Shown here piece by piece: positions 8,497 to 17,290 of a DNA stretch of 63,711 bases. Below the pieces are notes generated by a model. The model was not told where the DNA came from. It did no database searches and saw only the letters and a program-made list of their open reading frames with translations. The DNA comes from JAQVSH01 sp964451605. GTDB lineage: Bacteria; Bacteroidota; Bacteroidia; Bacteroidales; UBA4181. Where the stretch lies: positions 1 to 63,711 of the forward strand of contig CAYVJA010000006.1 of assembly GCA_964451605.1 (NCBI GenBank), given 5' to 3'. The number at the start of each line of letters is the position of its first letter. Position 1 is the first letter of the stretch. The translations under genes were made by a program, and so were the position numbers.

Positions 8497-9221
8497 TCGA
8501 AACCCATATTCCGCTGGATCATCGCCTGAAAAGGTGCTTTGTAACTGTCTGAAACCGGAATGTATTTTTTGCCGAATACAATCCGGTTTCGTTCTATAAT
8601 TCTGATCTTATCGAGGTGCACAATGAACGAACGGTGCACTCGCATAAAACGGTCGGCGGGAAGCCTCTCCTCGAGTTGTTTCATGCCGAGTTGTGTGAGC
8701 ACAGGTTGAGGCGTACTTTGCCGGTAAATTTTCACATAATCCTTCAGCCCTTCAATATAGAGGATATCTGCGAGCGGAATACCCACAGTTCTGTATTCGC
8801 TTTTCACAAAAAGGGTATCGGAGTCGGTGGGAGCGGCCGGAGCATTTTGGTCGCGGCGAAGGAGTTCGAACCACTTCAGCCCCTTCTGTGCGGCATGTAA
8901 AAACTCGGCATAGCTGAAAGGCTTTAGCAGATAGTCGAGGGCATCGGCCCTGAATCCCTCCAGTGCATACTGCGCAAAGGCGGTGGTAAAGATGATTTTT
9001 ACCTCCGAATCGATCATTTTTGAAAGTTCCAGTCCCGACAGTTCCGGCATTTGAATGTCGAGAAAGAGGAGTTGAGGCCGTTTTTGATGGATCTCGTTCA
9101 GCGCCAGAACGGCACTGTTATAACGGCCTTGCAGTTGCAGAAAGGGGGTCTTTTCTACATACGAGGCAAGTAACTCGAGCGCCAGGGGTTCATCGTCCAC
9201 AATGAAGCAGTTCAATACCAT
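8493..9221 (-). CDS. LytTR-family response regulator
   Basis: A 242-residue regulator. The receiver domain has acidic 'VDDEP' near residue 8, phospho-acceptor D55 in 'LFLDIQMP', the switch residue in 'IFTTAF' and lysine in 'LLKPF'. The C-terminal half is a LytTR DNA-binding domain ('ILYIEGLKDYVKIY', 'FMRVHRSFIVHLDKI'). It is last in the operon that begins with TolC, 11 bases after its cognate LytS-type kinase. The arrangement implies that it regulates the linked efflux genes, possibly its own operon; that part is inference. Confidence 0.93.
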   Translation of the reverse strand: MVLNCFIVDDEPLALELLASYVEKTPFLQLQGRYNSAVLALNEIHQKRPQLLFLDIQMPELSGLELSKMIDSEVKIIFTTAFAQYALEGFRADALDYLLKPFSYAEFLHAAQKGLKWFELLRRDQNAPAAPTDSDTLFVKSEYRTVGIPLADILYIEGLKDYVKIYRQSTPQPVLTQLGMKQLEERLPADRFMRVHRSFIVHLDKIRIIERNRIVFGKKYIPVSDSYKAPFQAMIQRNMGFD

Positions 9222-9232
9222 GGCAAAGGATG

Positions 9233-10294
9233 TCAGAGAAGAATTTTTAATTCGGAGTAGTAGCTGTTATCACGACGCTGTGCAACAAACGAATGTCGGT
9301 TGGGGTATAGATAGCTGAGCCTTTTCTTTAGATTGTCGAGACCGATGCCCGAACCGCTTTGGTCGTGAGAATCTTTGGGGTGCCAGCTATTCTCCACGGC
9401 GCAGATGAGCCAACCCTCCTGCAAGGAGAAGGAGATATGGATGCAGGAGGGCTTGTTCGAAGCAACGCCGTGCTTAAAAGCGTTCTCAATCAGACTGATA
9501 AAGAGCATCGGGGCTATTGTAACCGAGGGCATCTTCGGATCAATGTTGAGTGTGAGCTCTACCTGGTCGGTGAGCCGTAACGACATCAGATCGATATAGC
9601 TTTTCATAAAGGCCATCTCTTTTTGAAGCGGTACCTGATCCTGATTGTTCTCGTAAAGTACGTACCGCATCAATTTGCTCAGATCGAGCAGTGTGCTTTG
9701 TGCCTTTTCGGGACTGATGGCCACAAGGGCGTAGATGTTGTTCAGAGTGTTAAAGAGAAAGTGTGGGTTCAACTGGCTCTTAAGATGTTTCGACTCTGCC
9801 TCGGCATGGACTCGTTCCCACTCTTTTCGTTCGTTTTCTATTTTGTACCATCGTTCTGTCACCTTAATGGCCACGCTCAAACCCGCAGTGAGCGACATCA
9901 GCAGCGAGTCGCGCAAGAAGAAGAAGAGAACGGGAGGATGAGGCCCCGGGTAATCCGGCCGGGGAGGAAGGAACGACGAAAGCACCTCGCGCAGCAGAAA
10001 CCCCCAACCGATACTCAGGAGAATAATCAGGAGATTCAGGGCAATAAATAGTTGAACACGCCGGTTGAAGATCAACTTTTCAATCAGGAAGAGATAGTTG
10101 ATATAAAAGACCAATACATAGGGGAGTGTATTGAATGTGAACAGTAAATAGTCGGCCGAATCGGCGTTCGAATTTCCCGCCAGGTAGTAAAAGGGGATTC
10201 CATACACGATGCCCCAGGCAATCAGGTGGGCGAGGAGTTGTACGGTTCTCTTTTTTTCCAGGGTCTCCATAAAGAAGTGATTTGTGTTACTCAT
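9233..10294 (-). CDS. LytS-type sensor histidine kinase
   Basis: A 353-residue membrane kinase of the His_kinase (PF06580) class. About four helices occupy residues 15-160, with no sizeable periplasmic sensor domain. They are followed by the family's H-box 'LNPHFLFNTLNNIYAL' and a HATPase domain ('LIENAFKHG', 'GSGIGLDNLKKRL'). Kinases of this type pair with LytTR regulators, and the regulator gene follows after 11 bases. The start overlaps the end of the MacB-type permease gene by 8 bases, so sensing and export parts are translationally linked. The signal could be membrane stress or the exported compound. Confidence 0.92.
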   Translation of the reverse strand: MSNTNHFFMETLEKKRTVQLLAHLIAWGIVYGIPFYYLAGNSNADSADYLLFTFNTLPYVLVFYINYLFLIEKLIFNRRVQLFIALNLLIILLSIGWGFLLREVLSSFLPPRPDYPGPHPPVLFFFLRDSLLMSLTAGLSVAIKVTERWYKIENERKEWERVHAEAESKHLKSQLNPHFLFNTLNNIYALVAISPEKAQSTLLDLSKLMRYVLYENNQDQVPLQKEMAFMKSYIDLMSLRLTDQVELTLNIDPKMPSVTIAPMLFISLIENAFKHGVASNKPSCIHISFSLQEGWLICAVENSWHPKDSHDQSGSGIGLDNLKKRLSYLYPNRHSFVAQRRDNSYYSELKILL

Positions 10295-11507
10295 AGCGGA
10301 TTGCCTCGATCGGGTCTAAACGAGAGGCCTTCTGCGCAGGATACCATCCAAAGAATATTCCTGTAAATGTACACACTGCAAACGACAAAAACACCGACCA
10401 GGGTTGAACATATACCGGCCAGGCAAAGAGAATTTTGATGGCATATGAAGTGCCAATGCCAATAATCACCCCCATAACTCCTCCTGTAACGCTAATCATT
10501 ACCGCCTCGATCAGAAATTGCATCAGAATATGTTGGCCCTTGGCTCCGATCGACATCCTCAGTCCGATTTCACGGGTTCGTTCGGTGACCGTAACATACA
10601 TGATATTCATAATCCCAATACCACCTACCAGAAGCGAGATGCCTGCGATACAGGCCAGCAGAACGGTCATCATGTCGGTGGTTGAGGTGAGCATGGAGCT
10701 GAGCTCTTGCTGCGATCTAACCTCGAAATCATCTTCATCGGCCGGTTGAAGGTTGTGCCGCTTACGGAGGATTTCGGTTACCTCATCGGTGGCTTTTTCG
10801 GTTAACTCCTCCGAAACCACAGAGGCATTGATGCCCTGAATATGGGTGATGGCCAGAATTCTCTTTTGCACAGTGGTATAAGGAGTTAATACGAGGTCGT
10901 CCTGATCCTGCCCCATGGAGTTATAGCCTTTTGAGGCCAATACACCCACAATTTTAAAGGGAATTTTGTTGAACCTTATGGTTTTCCCCACCGGCTCTTC
11001 ACCGTTAGTGAAGAGATTATCCACAACGGTTTGCCCCACTACACACACTTTGGCTGCACTTTTTATATCCTGCGGAGTGAACATCATCCCTTTTTCTACG
11101 GTGTACCTCCGGATATCCAGAAAGGCCTCGTTTACCCCGTTCATATTCGAAGGGGTATTGTTGGATCCATACACAAATTGTCCGTTGCTGTTGACTACAG
11201 GCGACATTTGTGTGAGATATACCGATTCATGTTTGATGGCCTCATAATCGTCGAGGGTCAGCGTTTGCATATTTTCGGCACTCTGACGTACTCCGCCAAA
11301 CTGTCCGTTTCCGGGTTGAATCATCATAAGGTTCGATCCCATTTCGGAAATTTGCATCTGAATGCTGCGTTTCGATCCCTGGCCAATGGCTAACATGGCA
11401 ATTACGGAGGCAACGCCGATAATGATACCCAGCATGGTGAGTAATGCTCGTAATTTGTTGCTCTTCAGTGATCTGAGTGCTATTTTGATCAAATTCGAAA
11501 GGTGCAT
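10287..11507 (-). CDS. macB: MacB-type ABC transporter permease
   Basis: A 406-residue FtsX/MacB permease without a fused ATPase. The first helix (about 18-40, 'LRALLTMLGIIIGVASVIAML') precedes a periplasmic MacB_PCD domain of about 230 residues. Three C-terminal helices follow, with the conserved cytoplasmic 'TERTREIGLRMSIGA' and the terminal 'SRLDPIEAIRYE'. In MacAB-TolC systems this subunit drives periplasm-to-outside export by mechanotransmission. It lies between the ATPase gene (48-base gap) and the kinase gene (8-base overlap). The substrate is unknown; macrolides, peptides and lipids are all possible for the family. Confidence 0.92.
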   Translation of the reverse strand: MHLSNLIKIALRSLKSNKLRALLTMLGIIIGVASVIAMLAIGQGSKRSIQMQISEMGSNLMMIQPGNGQFGGVRQSAENMQTLTLDDYEAIKHESVYLTQMSPVVNSNGQFVYGSNNTPSNMNGVNEAFLDIRRYTVEKGMMFTPQDIKSAAKVCVVGQTVVDNLFTNGEEPVGKTIRFNKIPFKIVGVLASKGYNSMGQDQDDLVLTPYTTVQKRILAITHIQGINASVVSEELTEKATDEVTEILRKRHNLQPADEDDFEVRSQQELSSMLTSTTDMMTVLLACIAGISLLVGGIGIMNIMYVTVTERTREIGLRMSIGAKGQHILMQFLIEAVMISVTGGVMGVIIGIGTSYAIKILFAWPVYVQPWSVFLSFAVCTFTGIFFGWYPAQKASRLDPIEAIRYE

Positions 11508-11555
11508 GATTGTACTTTTTGGGTGGGTATGATTTGCGTTTGGCGTTAAAACAGG

Positions 11556-12305
11556 TCAGCTTTCTGACCATTCGCGCGGAAGTGCTGCCAGTGCCTTTTC
11601 TGCCTGAGCTGGAGTACTATTATGCAGATCCTCAATAATTCGTCCGTCGCGCAGTACGATGTTTCTACTGCTGAAGGTTGCCAGTTCGGGGTTGTGGGTT
11701 ACAAAGATGATGGTTCGGCCTGTCCGGTGTAATCGCTGAAAGAGAGTCAATATTTCGAATGAGGTGCGCGTGTCAAGGTTTCCGGTGGCTTCGTCGGCCA
11801 GAATCATGACAGGATCGTTAACCAGAGCTCTGGCGATGGCAACCCTCTGTTGCTGTCCTCCGGACATCTGACTGGATGTGTGATTTAGCCTGTCGGCCAG
11901 ACCCAGCGATTCGAGTGCCTCTTTTGCCCTCTTTTTCCTATCGCGTTGCGATATGGCCGGATTGTAAAGCAGGGGAAGTTCTACATTTTCGAGTGCAGTA
12001 GTTTTTGGAAGCAGATTATACGACTGAAAGACAAATCCAATCTTTCGGTTTCGAAGGATGGCTCTTTCGTTGGCGTTCATCTTCCTTACATCGGTTCCGT
12101 CAAGATAGTAATCGCCTGCACTTTGGGTGTCGAGGCATCCCAAGAGGTTCAGTAAAGTGGATTTTCCCGATCCGCTGGCCCCCATAATGGTAACAAACTC
12201 TCCCTCCATTACGCTGAAAGAGACACCTCTAAGGGCATGTACCACCTCCTGGCCTATCGTAAACCGACGTTGTAAATTATTTATCTGGATGATCTCTTTA
12301 TTCAT
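11556..12305 (-). CDS. MacB/LolD-type ABC ATPase
   Basis: A 249-residue ATP-binding subunit with Walker A GASGSGKST at 42-50, signature 'SGGQQQRVAIARAL', Walker B 'MILADEATGNLD' and H-loop 'FVTHNPELA'. These are hallmarks of the LolD/MacB group. It energises the separate MacB-type permease encoded just downstream. Only 2 bases separate it from the adaptor gene, so it belongs to the same transcription unit. Confidence 0.94.
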   Translation of the reverse strand: MNKEIIQINNLQRRFTIGQEVVHALRGVSFSVMEGEFVTIMGASGSGKSTLLNLLGCLDTQSAGDYYLDGTDVRKMNANERAILRNRKIGFVFQSYNLLPKTTALENVELPLLYNPAISQRDRKKRAKEALESLGLADRLNHTSSQMSGGQQQRVAIARALVNDPVMILADEATGNLDTRTSFEILTLFQRLHRTGRTIIFVTHNPELATFSSRNIVLRDGRIIEDLHNSTPAQAEKALAALPREWSES

Positions 12306-12307
12306 GG

Positions 12308-13492
12308 CTACTTTTGATTTTTTCGGTTGGCACCCGGAGGGGTTGGCATAAAGGGACTCCGTTCGGTAGCCTCTGTTCCGGAAGCTTCAGACACCTCCTG
12401 CGTTACGGCCTGTGAAACCCCGGTAATCAGTGAGTCATTTTCATTCAGTCCACTTAAGATTTCGGTTCGGATGCCGTCGCTTACGCCGATCTCCACCACT
12501 CTCTTTTCTATCTGATTGCCTTTCCTGACCCATACCTGTCTGGTGGAGCCGGCGATATCCATTGTGTTTTCTGTTGTATCCAGGTGCAGGTTCAGTGCTT
12601 TGACCGGAACCGATAACACATTCTCTTTTTGCAGGATATAGATGGTTATGTTTGCCGTGAGGCCCGGTTTCAGCTTCAGCGTAGGATTAGGCGCGTCGAT
12701 AATGACTTCGTAGGTGACTACGTTCGAGGTGGTGGTAGGTTCCAGCCTGACCTGGGTAACTACCCCTTCGAAGTTCTCGTCAGGAAAGGCATCTACCTGG
12801 AAAGTGACCTTCTGTCCTTCGGTAACTTTTCCGATATCGGCTTCATCGACGTCGGCTACTACCTGCATTTTGGTGAGGTCGTTGGCAATGGTAAACAGAG
12901 TTGGGGTGTTAAAACTGGCCGCCACGGTCTGTCCCTCATCGACGGTTCTTGATAGCACTACCCCATCAATGGGCGAGCAGATGGTAGCATAACTCAGATT
13001 GGTCTGGGCCTTCACAAGATCCGATTTGGATCGGTCGAAACTGTTTCTGGCCTTCTGATACTGATAGCTTGCGGTTTCGTAATCCGATTCACTAACCAGT
13101 TTTTTTTCGTAGAGCTGCTTGATCCGGGTGTAATTCTTTACCTGATATTCATACTCGTTCTCGCTCGACGCAAGATCGGATTTGCGCGAAGCCAATTCGG
13201 ATTCCAGCACGGTTTTGTCGAGAACTGCCAGCAGTTCGCCTTTTTTTACCATAGAATTATAGTCGGCATAGATTTTCGCGATAATTCCCGAAACCTGTGT
13301 GCCCACCTCAACCTGAAGAATCGGTTCGATAGTTCCTGTTGCGGTTACCGAAGCAGATAAAGGAGCCCGGGTTACGGCTTCTGTTTGATATCGGCTCTCT
13401 TGCATGGGGGTGGAACGACATCCCGCGAAGAAGATGAGAAGGGATGCAATGGAGATTAGGCATGCCGGAAGTGAGAAATTTGTGTGTCTCAT
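12308..13492 (-). CDS. macA: MacA-type periplasmic adaptor lipoprotein
   Basis: A 394-residue membrane-fusion protein. A lipoprotein signal ends in the lipobox 'FFAGC' with C25. A biotinyl-lipoyl half ('GTVEP'-like strand 'ATGTIEPILQVEVGTQ'), a coiled-coil hairpin (about 95-175), the second lipoyl half ('ATICSPIDGVVLS') and beta-barrel domains follow. The C-terminus is Pro/Lys rich. It bridges the MacB-type permease to TolC. It sits 11 bases after the TolC gene and 2 bases before the ATPase gene. Confidence 0.93.
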   Translation of the reverse strand: MRHTNFSLPACLISIASLLIFFAGCRSTPMQESRYQTEAVTRAPLSASVTATGTIEPILQVEVGTQVSGIIAKIYADYNSMVKKGELLAVLDKTVLESELASRKSDLASSENEYEYQVKNYTRIKQLYEKKLVSESDYETASYQYQKARNSFDRSKSDLVKAQTNLSYATICSPIDGVVLSRTVDEGQTVAASFNTPTLFTIANDLTKMQVVADVDEADIGKVTEGQKVTFQVDAFPDENFEGVVTQVRLEPTTTSNVVTYEVIIDAPNPTLKLKPGLTANITIYILQKENVLSVPVKALNLHLDTTENTMDIAGSTRQVWVRKGNQIEKRVVEIGVSDGIRTEILSGLNENDSLITGVSQAVTQEVSEASGTEATERSPFMPTPPGANRKNQK

Positions 13493-13503
13493 AGTGCAAT
13501 GTT

Positions 13504-14838
13504 TTAAAGTTGAATGGGGATGTTTTGATAGAAATCGAGCAGTTTAATTGCCAGCACAGCTGAGAATTTTGCCTGCGTTACCTCTTGGCTTGCATTGAGA
13601 TAGTTATTCTTCTCCGTTAGCAGGTCGACCGTGTTTCGCATGCCCAGCGTAAATTGTTCGGATACCAGGCGATAACTTTCGGATGTTGCCTTCTCTTTTT
13701 CGGTTGCGGCCATGTAGCGGCTTTGTGCTGACAGGGCGTTTTGATAGAGTGATTCGATGGTTTTCAACAGATTTTTTTCGGATACATCGTTTTCAATTTT
13801 GGCTGTTTCTTCTTGCAGTCTGGCTTTGTTTACAGACGATTTCACCTGTTTCTGGTTCAGAATGGGTATATTCAGATTCAGACCCACTCTTTCGGTCAAC
13901 CCTCTGGTGAGCTGACCCGACAATGAGTAGTCGGAGTGTGACATATGGCCTGTTCCAATGCTTGCATTGAGAGAAAGTGCAGGAAGGGCAGCTGCCTTGG
14001 CACTTTTTGTGTTTAGTTCACCGAGTTCGACATTTAGCTTGCTTTTGGCAATTTCGGGCATTACCTCCAGTGCAGTTTGGTACACACGCTCTTTTGCGAT
14101 CAGGGGACGAAGAATTTCGGTGGAATCCACTTCGGGAAGTTGCAGTTGCATCTCATCTTCTATTCCCAGTTCGAGCAGTTGTTTTAGCGCCAGTCTGTTC
14201 TCGGAAAGAGTGGCTTCGGACGAAATAACCTGATAGTTATCGCTGCTGTATTGTGCCTGAAGTTGTGCCAGGTCGCCGGAAGAGAGTGAACCGGCCTGGA
14301 AAAGAACCTTTGCTCTTTCGAGTTGTGCCAGAGAACTTTCGCGGTTTTTTTTCTGGATTTCGACACTCTCGTTGGCATAGAGAATTTGAATGAACGCCTG
14401 AGTCACTGAGATCTCAATGGTATTCAGGGCCTCCTCAACGGCCAGTTGAAGCGATTGGTTGTTGAGTGCTTCCCGGGCAATGGCGAGTTGGATCCGGTTT
14501 CCGTTGTAAAGGTCTACTGCTGAGTTGAGTGAATAACTCCCATTATAGCTATTCGCGGAGGTAATCCCATTGTTGGAGGTTGTCTGTTTTTGTACATTCA
14601 GCGATTGACCCGACGAGAAACTCAGCGTGGGGATCTTTGCCGCTTTTGCCTCCCCGAGGCTTACCTCCCCTCCCTGCAGGCTTACTTTTGCTTTTTTTAC
14701 CTGCAGATTCTGGTTTCGGGCATACTCCAGGCAGGAGGTAAGGTTCCATACCCCGGTTACGTTTTGGCCTCTTGCTTCATACAACGGGAGGGTTGCAATC
14801 AGAAGGGTAAGGGAAAATGCTTTGAAAAATGGTTTCAT
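13504..14838 (-). CDS. TolC-family outer membrane efflux protein
   Basis: A 444-residue protein with a signal peptide (about 1-24). It has two long helical repeats of the outer membrane efflux family: 'LTSCLEYARNQNLQVKKAK' at the start and 'QARLQEETAKIENDVSEKNL' in the second half. It should form the trimeric outer-membrane duct of the MacAB-type exporter encoded by the following genes. It is first in the operon. Upstream lies a candidate -7 box flanked by an inverted repeat (14842-14884). Confidence 0.93.
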   Translation of the reverse strand: MKPFFKAFSLTLLIATLPLYEARGQNVTGVWNLTSCLEYARNQNLQVKKAKVSLQGGEVSLGEAKAAKIPTLSFSSGQSLNVQKQTTSNNGITSANSYNGSYSLNSAVDLYNGNRIQLAIAREALNNQSLQLAVEEALNTIEISVTQAFIQILYANESVEIQKKNRESSLAQLERAKVLFQAGSLSSGDLAQLQAQYSSDNYQVISSEATLSENRLALKQLLELGIEDEMQLQLPEVDSTEILRPLIAKERVYQTALEVMPEIAKSKLNVELGELNTKSAKAAALPALSLNASIGTGHMSHSDYSLSGQLTRGLTERVGLNLNIPILNQKQVKSSVNKARLQEETAKIENDVSEKNLLKTIESLYQNALSAQSRYMAATEKEKATSESYRLVSEQFTLGMRNTVDLLTEKNNYLNASQEVTQAKFSAVLAIKLLDFYQNIPIQL

Positions 14839-14841
14839 ATG

Positions 14842-14884
14842 CGTTCGCCTGATGATGATTTCGATACGAAAATAGAGGCGAACG
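14842..14884 (-). promoter_or_regulatory. inverted repeat around the efflux operon promoter
   Basis: CGTTCGCCT at 14842-14850 is perfectly inverted as AGGCGAACG at 14876-14884, leaving a 25-base spacer. The spacer contains TATTTTCG read on the minus strand (14867-14874), one mismatch from TAnnTTTG. The half-sites therefore flank a plausible promoter just before the TolC start at 14838. It could be an operator; the linked LytTR regulator is one candidate binder. Confidence 0.4.
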
Positions 14885-14949
14885 TTCCCTGCATCAAGCG
14901 TTACCGACGCAGAGCCATATTGTGCCGACCAAAGTCGGATTTTTCAGGA

Positions 14950-15231
14950 TTATTCCTGAGTTGCGGAGAGGGTGTAGTCGGGGTGTCTCTGTAACCAGAC
15001 TTTTGCATACCAGCAGGTGGCAGCGGGATGTAGCCGTTGCGCCAGCGCATAGTCGAAGGCGGTCTGTACAAGTTGTTTTGCGATACCCTGCCCTTCGATA
15101 GGCTTGGGTACGATGGTATGTAGAATGGTAAAGTTGTTCCCCTCTTTTTTGTACTCCACAAATGCGGTTTCTCCGTTTTGTGTGAGTTCAAACCGACAGA
15201 GTTCGGGGCGATGTACTATTTGTGAATCCAT
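14950..15231 (-). CDS. GNAT-family N-acetyltransferase, YjdJ-like
   Basis: A small 93-residue acetyltransferase of the minimal Gcn5-related type. It has the core strands 'GETAFVEYKKEG' and 'FTILHTIVPKPIEGQGIAKQLV', where 'GQGIAKQL' is the acetyl-CoA pyrophosphate-binding loop. 'CWYAKVWLQRHPDY' near the end is typical of this short family. The substrate is unknown. It is monocistronic, between the TolC operon promoter and the MFS gene. Confidence 0.85.
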   Translation of the reverse strand: MDSQIVHRPELCRFELTQNGETAFVEYKKEGNNFTILHTIVPKPIEGQGIAKQLVQTAFDYALAQRLHPAATCWYAKVWLQRHPDYTLSATQE

Positions 15232-15323
15232 ACTCTTCTGTTATTTTGGACTGTTATTATGATCGGCTGCAGCCACTTAAAGGCAAATTATAGAGCAATC
15301 CTGTCAAAAAGTTAAGGGTTTTC

Positions 15324-15416
15324 TTATCAGATAAAACGATTCAAAGAGGATAATGTTTACTTTTATGATTCGATTGATTAGAAATCAGAGTTTTTCACAC
15401 TAACCCTATCAGATAG
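15324..15416 (+). promoter_or_regulatory. pair of near-identical palindromes before the MFS gene
   Basis: TTATCAGATAA (15324-15334) and CTATCAGATAG (15406-15416) are 11-bp palindromes sharing the core TATCAGATA. Their centres are 82 bases apart and the second ends 6 bases before the ATG. The layout resembles operators of a local sugar-acid repressor, possibly acting by looping. No regulator gene is adjacent. Confidence 0.45.
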
Positions 15417-15422
15417 AAAATT

Positions 15423-17042
15423 ATGAGTGGTCTCAATGCAGTGAACGAAAAGATCGGGAAATACCGCTGGACAATCTGCGGTCTGGTCTTCTTTGCAACA
15501 ACAGTTAACTACATGGATCGGCAGGTTCTTAGTCTCCTGAAAGATCAACTTGAGATGGAATTTAACTGGACCGACACCGATTATTCCAATATTGTAGCCG
15601 TTTTCCAGTTTGTCTACGCTATCTCTATGTTATTTGCCGGCAGGTTTGTCGACTGGCTGGGAACCAAGCTGGGTTATGCCTGGTCGTTGATTATCTGGTC
15701 GGTGGGTGCTATGTTACACGCTCTTGCCAAGGGTACCGGAGGTTTTATGATAGCTCGCGGTGTTTTGGGATTTGGTGAGGCCGGTAACTTCCCGGCTGCT
15801 ATTAAAGCAATGGCAGAGTGGTTCCCCAAGAAAGAACGTGCTCTTGCAACCGGTATTTTTAACTCGGGTACCAATGTGGGGGCCATTCTTGCCCCTGTTA
15901 CCGTGCCCTGGATTGCTTTGCATCTCGGATGGCAGGCTGCTTTTTTGATCATTGGCGGTATCGGCTTTTTCTGGCTGATTTTCTGGTTCTGGCTTTATGA
16001 GCTGCCCGAGAAGCAGAAACGGCTGGGAAAGGCAGAGTTCGATTATATTCATAGTGATGATGCCGCCGAGGAGGCTGCTTTAGCGGAGGCCAGGTCCGCA
16101 AAAGAGGTTCGTACTGCAACGGCAGCGGCAGCATCGGGTTCTGTGTCTGAAAGCAAAGCCCCGGAAGCGGCTGCCTCTTGGTACAAAGAGTGGGCAAAGC
16201 TGCTCACCTACCGTCAAACCTGGTCGTTTGCCACCGGTAAGTTTCTCACCGACGGTATCTGGTGGTTCTTCCTCTTCTGGTTGCCGGCCTACCTGAAGGC
16301 GCAATATGGTATGACGCAGATGGATGTGGCGCTTCCCATTGCGGTGCTCTACACCATGACCTGTTTTGGGAGTGTTGGCGGAGGGTGGTTCCCGGCTTAC
16401 TTTATCAATAAGGGATATGAACCGTATACTGCCCGCATGCGAGCCATGTTTGTAATTGCCATATTCCCGCTGGTTGTACTGCTGGCGCAGCCTCTGGGCC
16501 ATCTGAGTTATTGGGTTCCCGTTATACTTATTGGTATTGGTGCATCTGCCCATCAGGCCTGGTCGGCCAATATCTTTACCACCGTATCGGACATGTTTCC
16601 GAAGAAGGCGGTTGGTTCGGTTGTGGGCATTGGCGGTATGTTTGGCGGTCTGGGCGGAATCGTGGTGAATAAGGCCGGCGGCTGGTTGTTTGATGCTTAC
16701 CGTCAGGTTGGGATTGCCCAGGGTTGGGCAGAGGCAAAGGCGGCCCAGATGGGAGCTTATGTCGATTCAATCCTTTCGATGAAGCTGGTTAATAAGTACG
16801 ACAGCGTAATCGATTTGAATAAAGTTGAGTTGGGAAGTCTTCCCAAAGAGGTTGTCGAAGTGATTCAGTCGGCCGATCCGGCCGCCTTTGTAAAGATGAA
16901 GGAGCTGCAGGCCGGTTTGGTGCATGCACAGATGACCGAAGCCTATACCATTATGTTTGCGGTTTGTGCACTGGCTTATGTCACTGCATGGATCATCATG
17001 AAAACGCTGGTTCCCCGCTTCAAGAGAATTGAAGGGATATAA
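15423..17042 (+). CDS. MFS transporter, hexuronate/sugar-acid type
   Basis: A 539-residue inner-membrane carrier of the anion:cation symporter group. 'NYMDRQVLSLLKD' in helix 1, 'GRFVDWLGTKLGYAWSLIIWSVGA' and 'RGVLGFGEAGNFPAAIKAMAEWFPKKERALATGIF' closely follow ExuT-type hexuronate carriers. It is about 100 residues longer than usual because of an alanine-rich central loop (about 215-250) and an extra soluble stretch of about 75 residues before the last helix. The likely cargo is glucuronate or galacturonate, inferred from family only; no uronate catabolic genes are nearby. Paired palindromes lie just upstream and a terminator just downstream. Confidence 0.85.
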   Translation: MSGLNAVNEKIGKYRWTICGLVFFATTVNYMDRQVLSLLKDQLEMEFNWTDTDYSNIVAVFQFVYAISMLFAGRFVDWLGTKLGYAWSLIIWSVGAMLHALAKGTGGFMIARGVLGFGEAGNFPAAIKAMAEWFPKKERALATGIFNSGTNVGAILAPVTVPWIALHLGWQAAFLIIGGIGFFWLIFWFWLYELPEKQKRLGKAEFDYIHSDDAAEEAALAEARSAKEVRTATAAAASGSVSESKAPEAAASWYKEWAKLLTYRQTWSFATGKFLTDGIWWFFLFWLPAYLKAQYGMTQMDVALPIAVLYTMTCFGSVGGGWFPAYFINKGYEPYTARMRAMFVIAIFPLVVLLAQPLGHLSYWVPVILIGIGASAHQAWSANIFTTVSDMFPKKAVGSVVGIGGMFGGLGGIVVNKAGGWLFDAYRQVGIAQGWAEAKAAQMGAYVDSILSMKLVNKYDSVIDLNKVELGSLPKEVVEVIQSADPAAFVKMKELQAGLVHAQMTEAYTIMFAVCALAYVTAWIIMKTLVPRFKRIEGI

Positions 17043-17070
17043 TAGTTAACAGGTTTTACGATTTCCATTT

Positions 17071-17107
17071 GGGGCTTCCGGTATCGGCAGCCCCTTTTGT
17101 TTGTTTT
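17071..17107 (+). terminator. intrinsic terminator after the MFS gene
   Basis: Stem GGGGCT (17071-17076) pairs with AGCCCC (17089-17094), with an inner CCG/CGG pairing, followed by a T-rich tract (TTTTGTTTGTTTTT). Confidence 0.8.
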
Positions 17108-17150
17108 TGAATCAATTAGTGTTTCTTGAAAGGGTTTGGGTAAAGTTTGC

Positions 17151-17238
17151 TTAACACAAAACCTCTTTTCTTCACCCTATTCTTAACAATTCGCTAAACG
17201 CCGCTTAACGGGTCTGTAACATTCGTGGGTGATCTTTG
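17151..17238 (+). promoter_or_regulatory. phased YTAAC repeats and -7-like box
   Basis: TAAC-like motifs end at C17155, C17187, C17199, C17209 and C17220, giving spacings of 32, 12, 10 and 11. They lie upstream of GATCTTTG (17231-17238), one mismatch from TAnnTTTG. Roughly 11-base phased direct repeats in place of a -33 box are the arrangement expected for an OmpR/PhoB-type activator. Similar TAAC motifs occur before the gene at 21721. Confidence 0.35.
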
Positions 17239-17290
17239 CCTGGGAAACGATTCAGAATAGTTTTCCTCCATTCAAGAAATTCAGATACAG

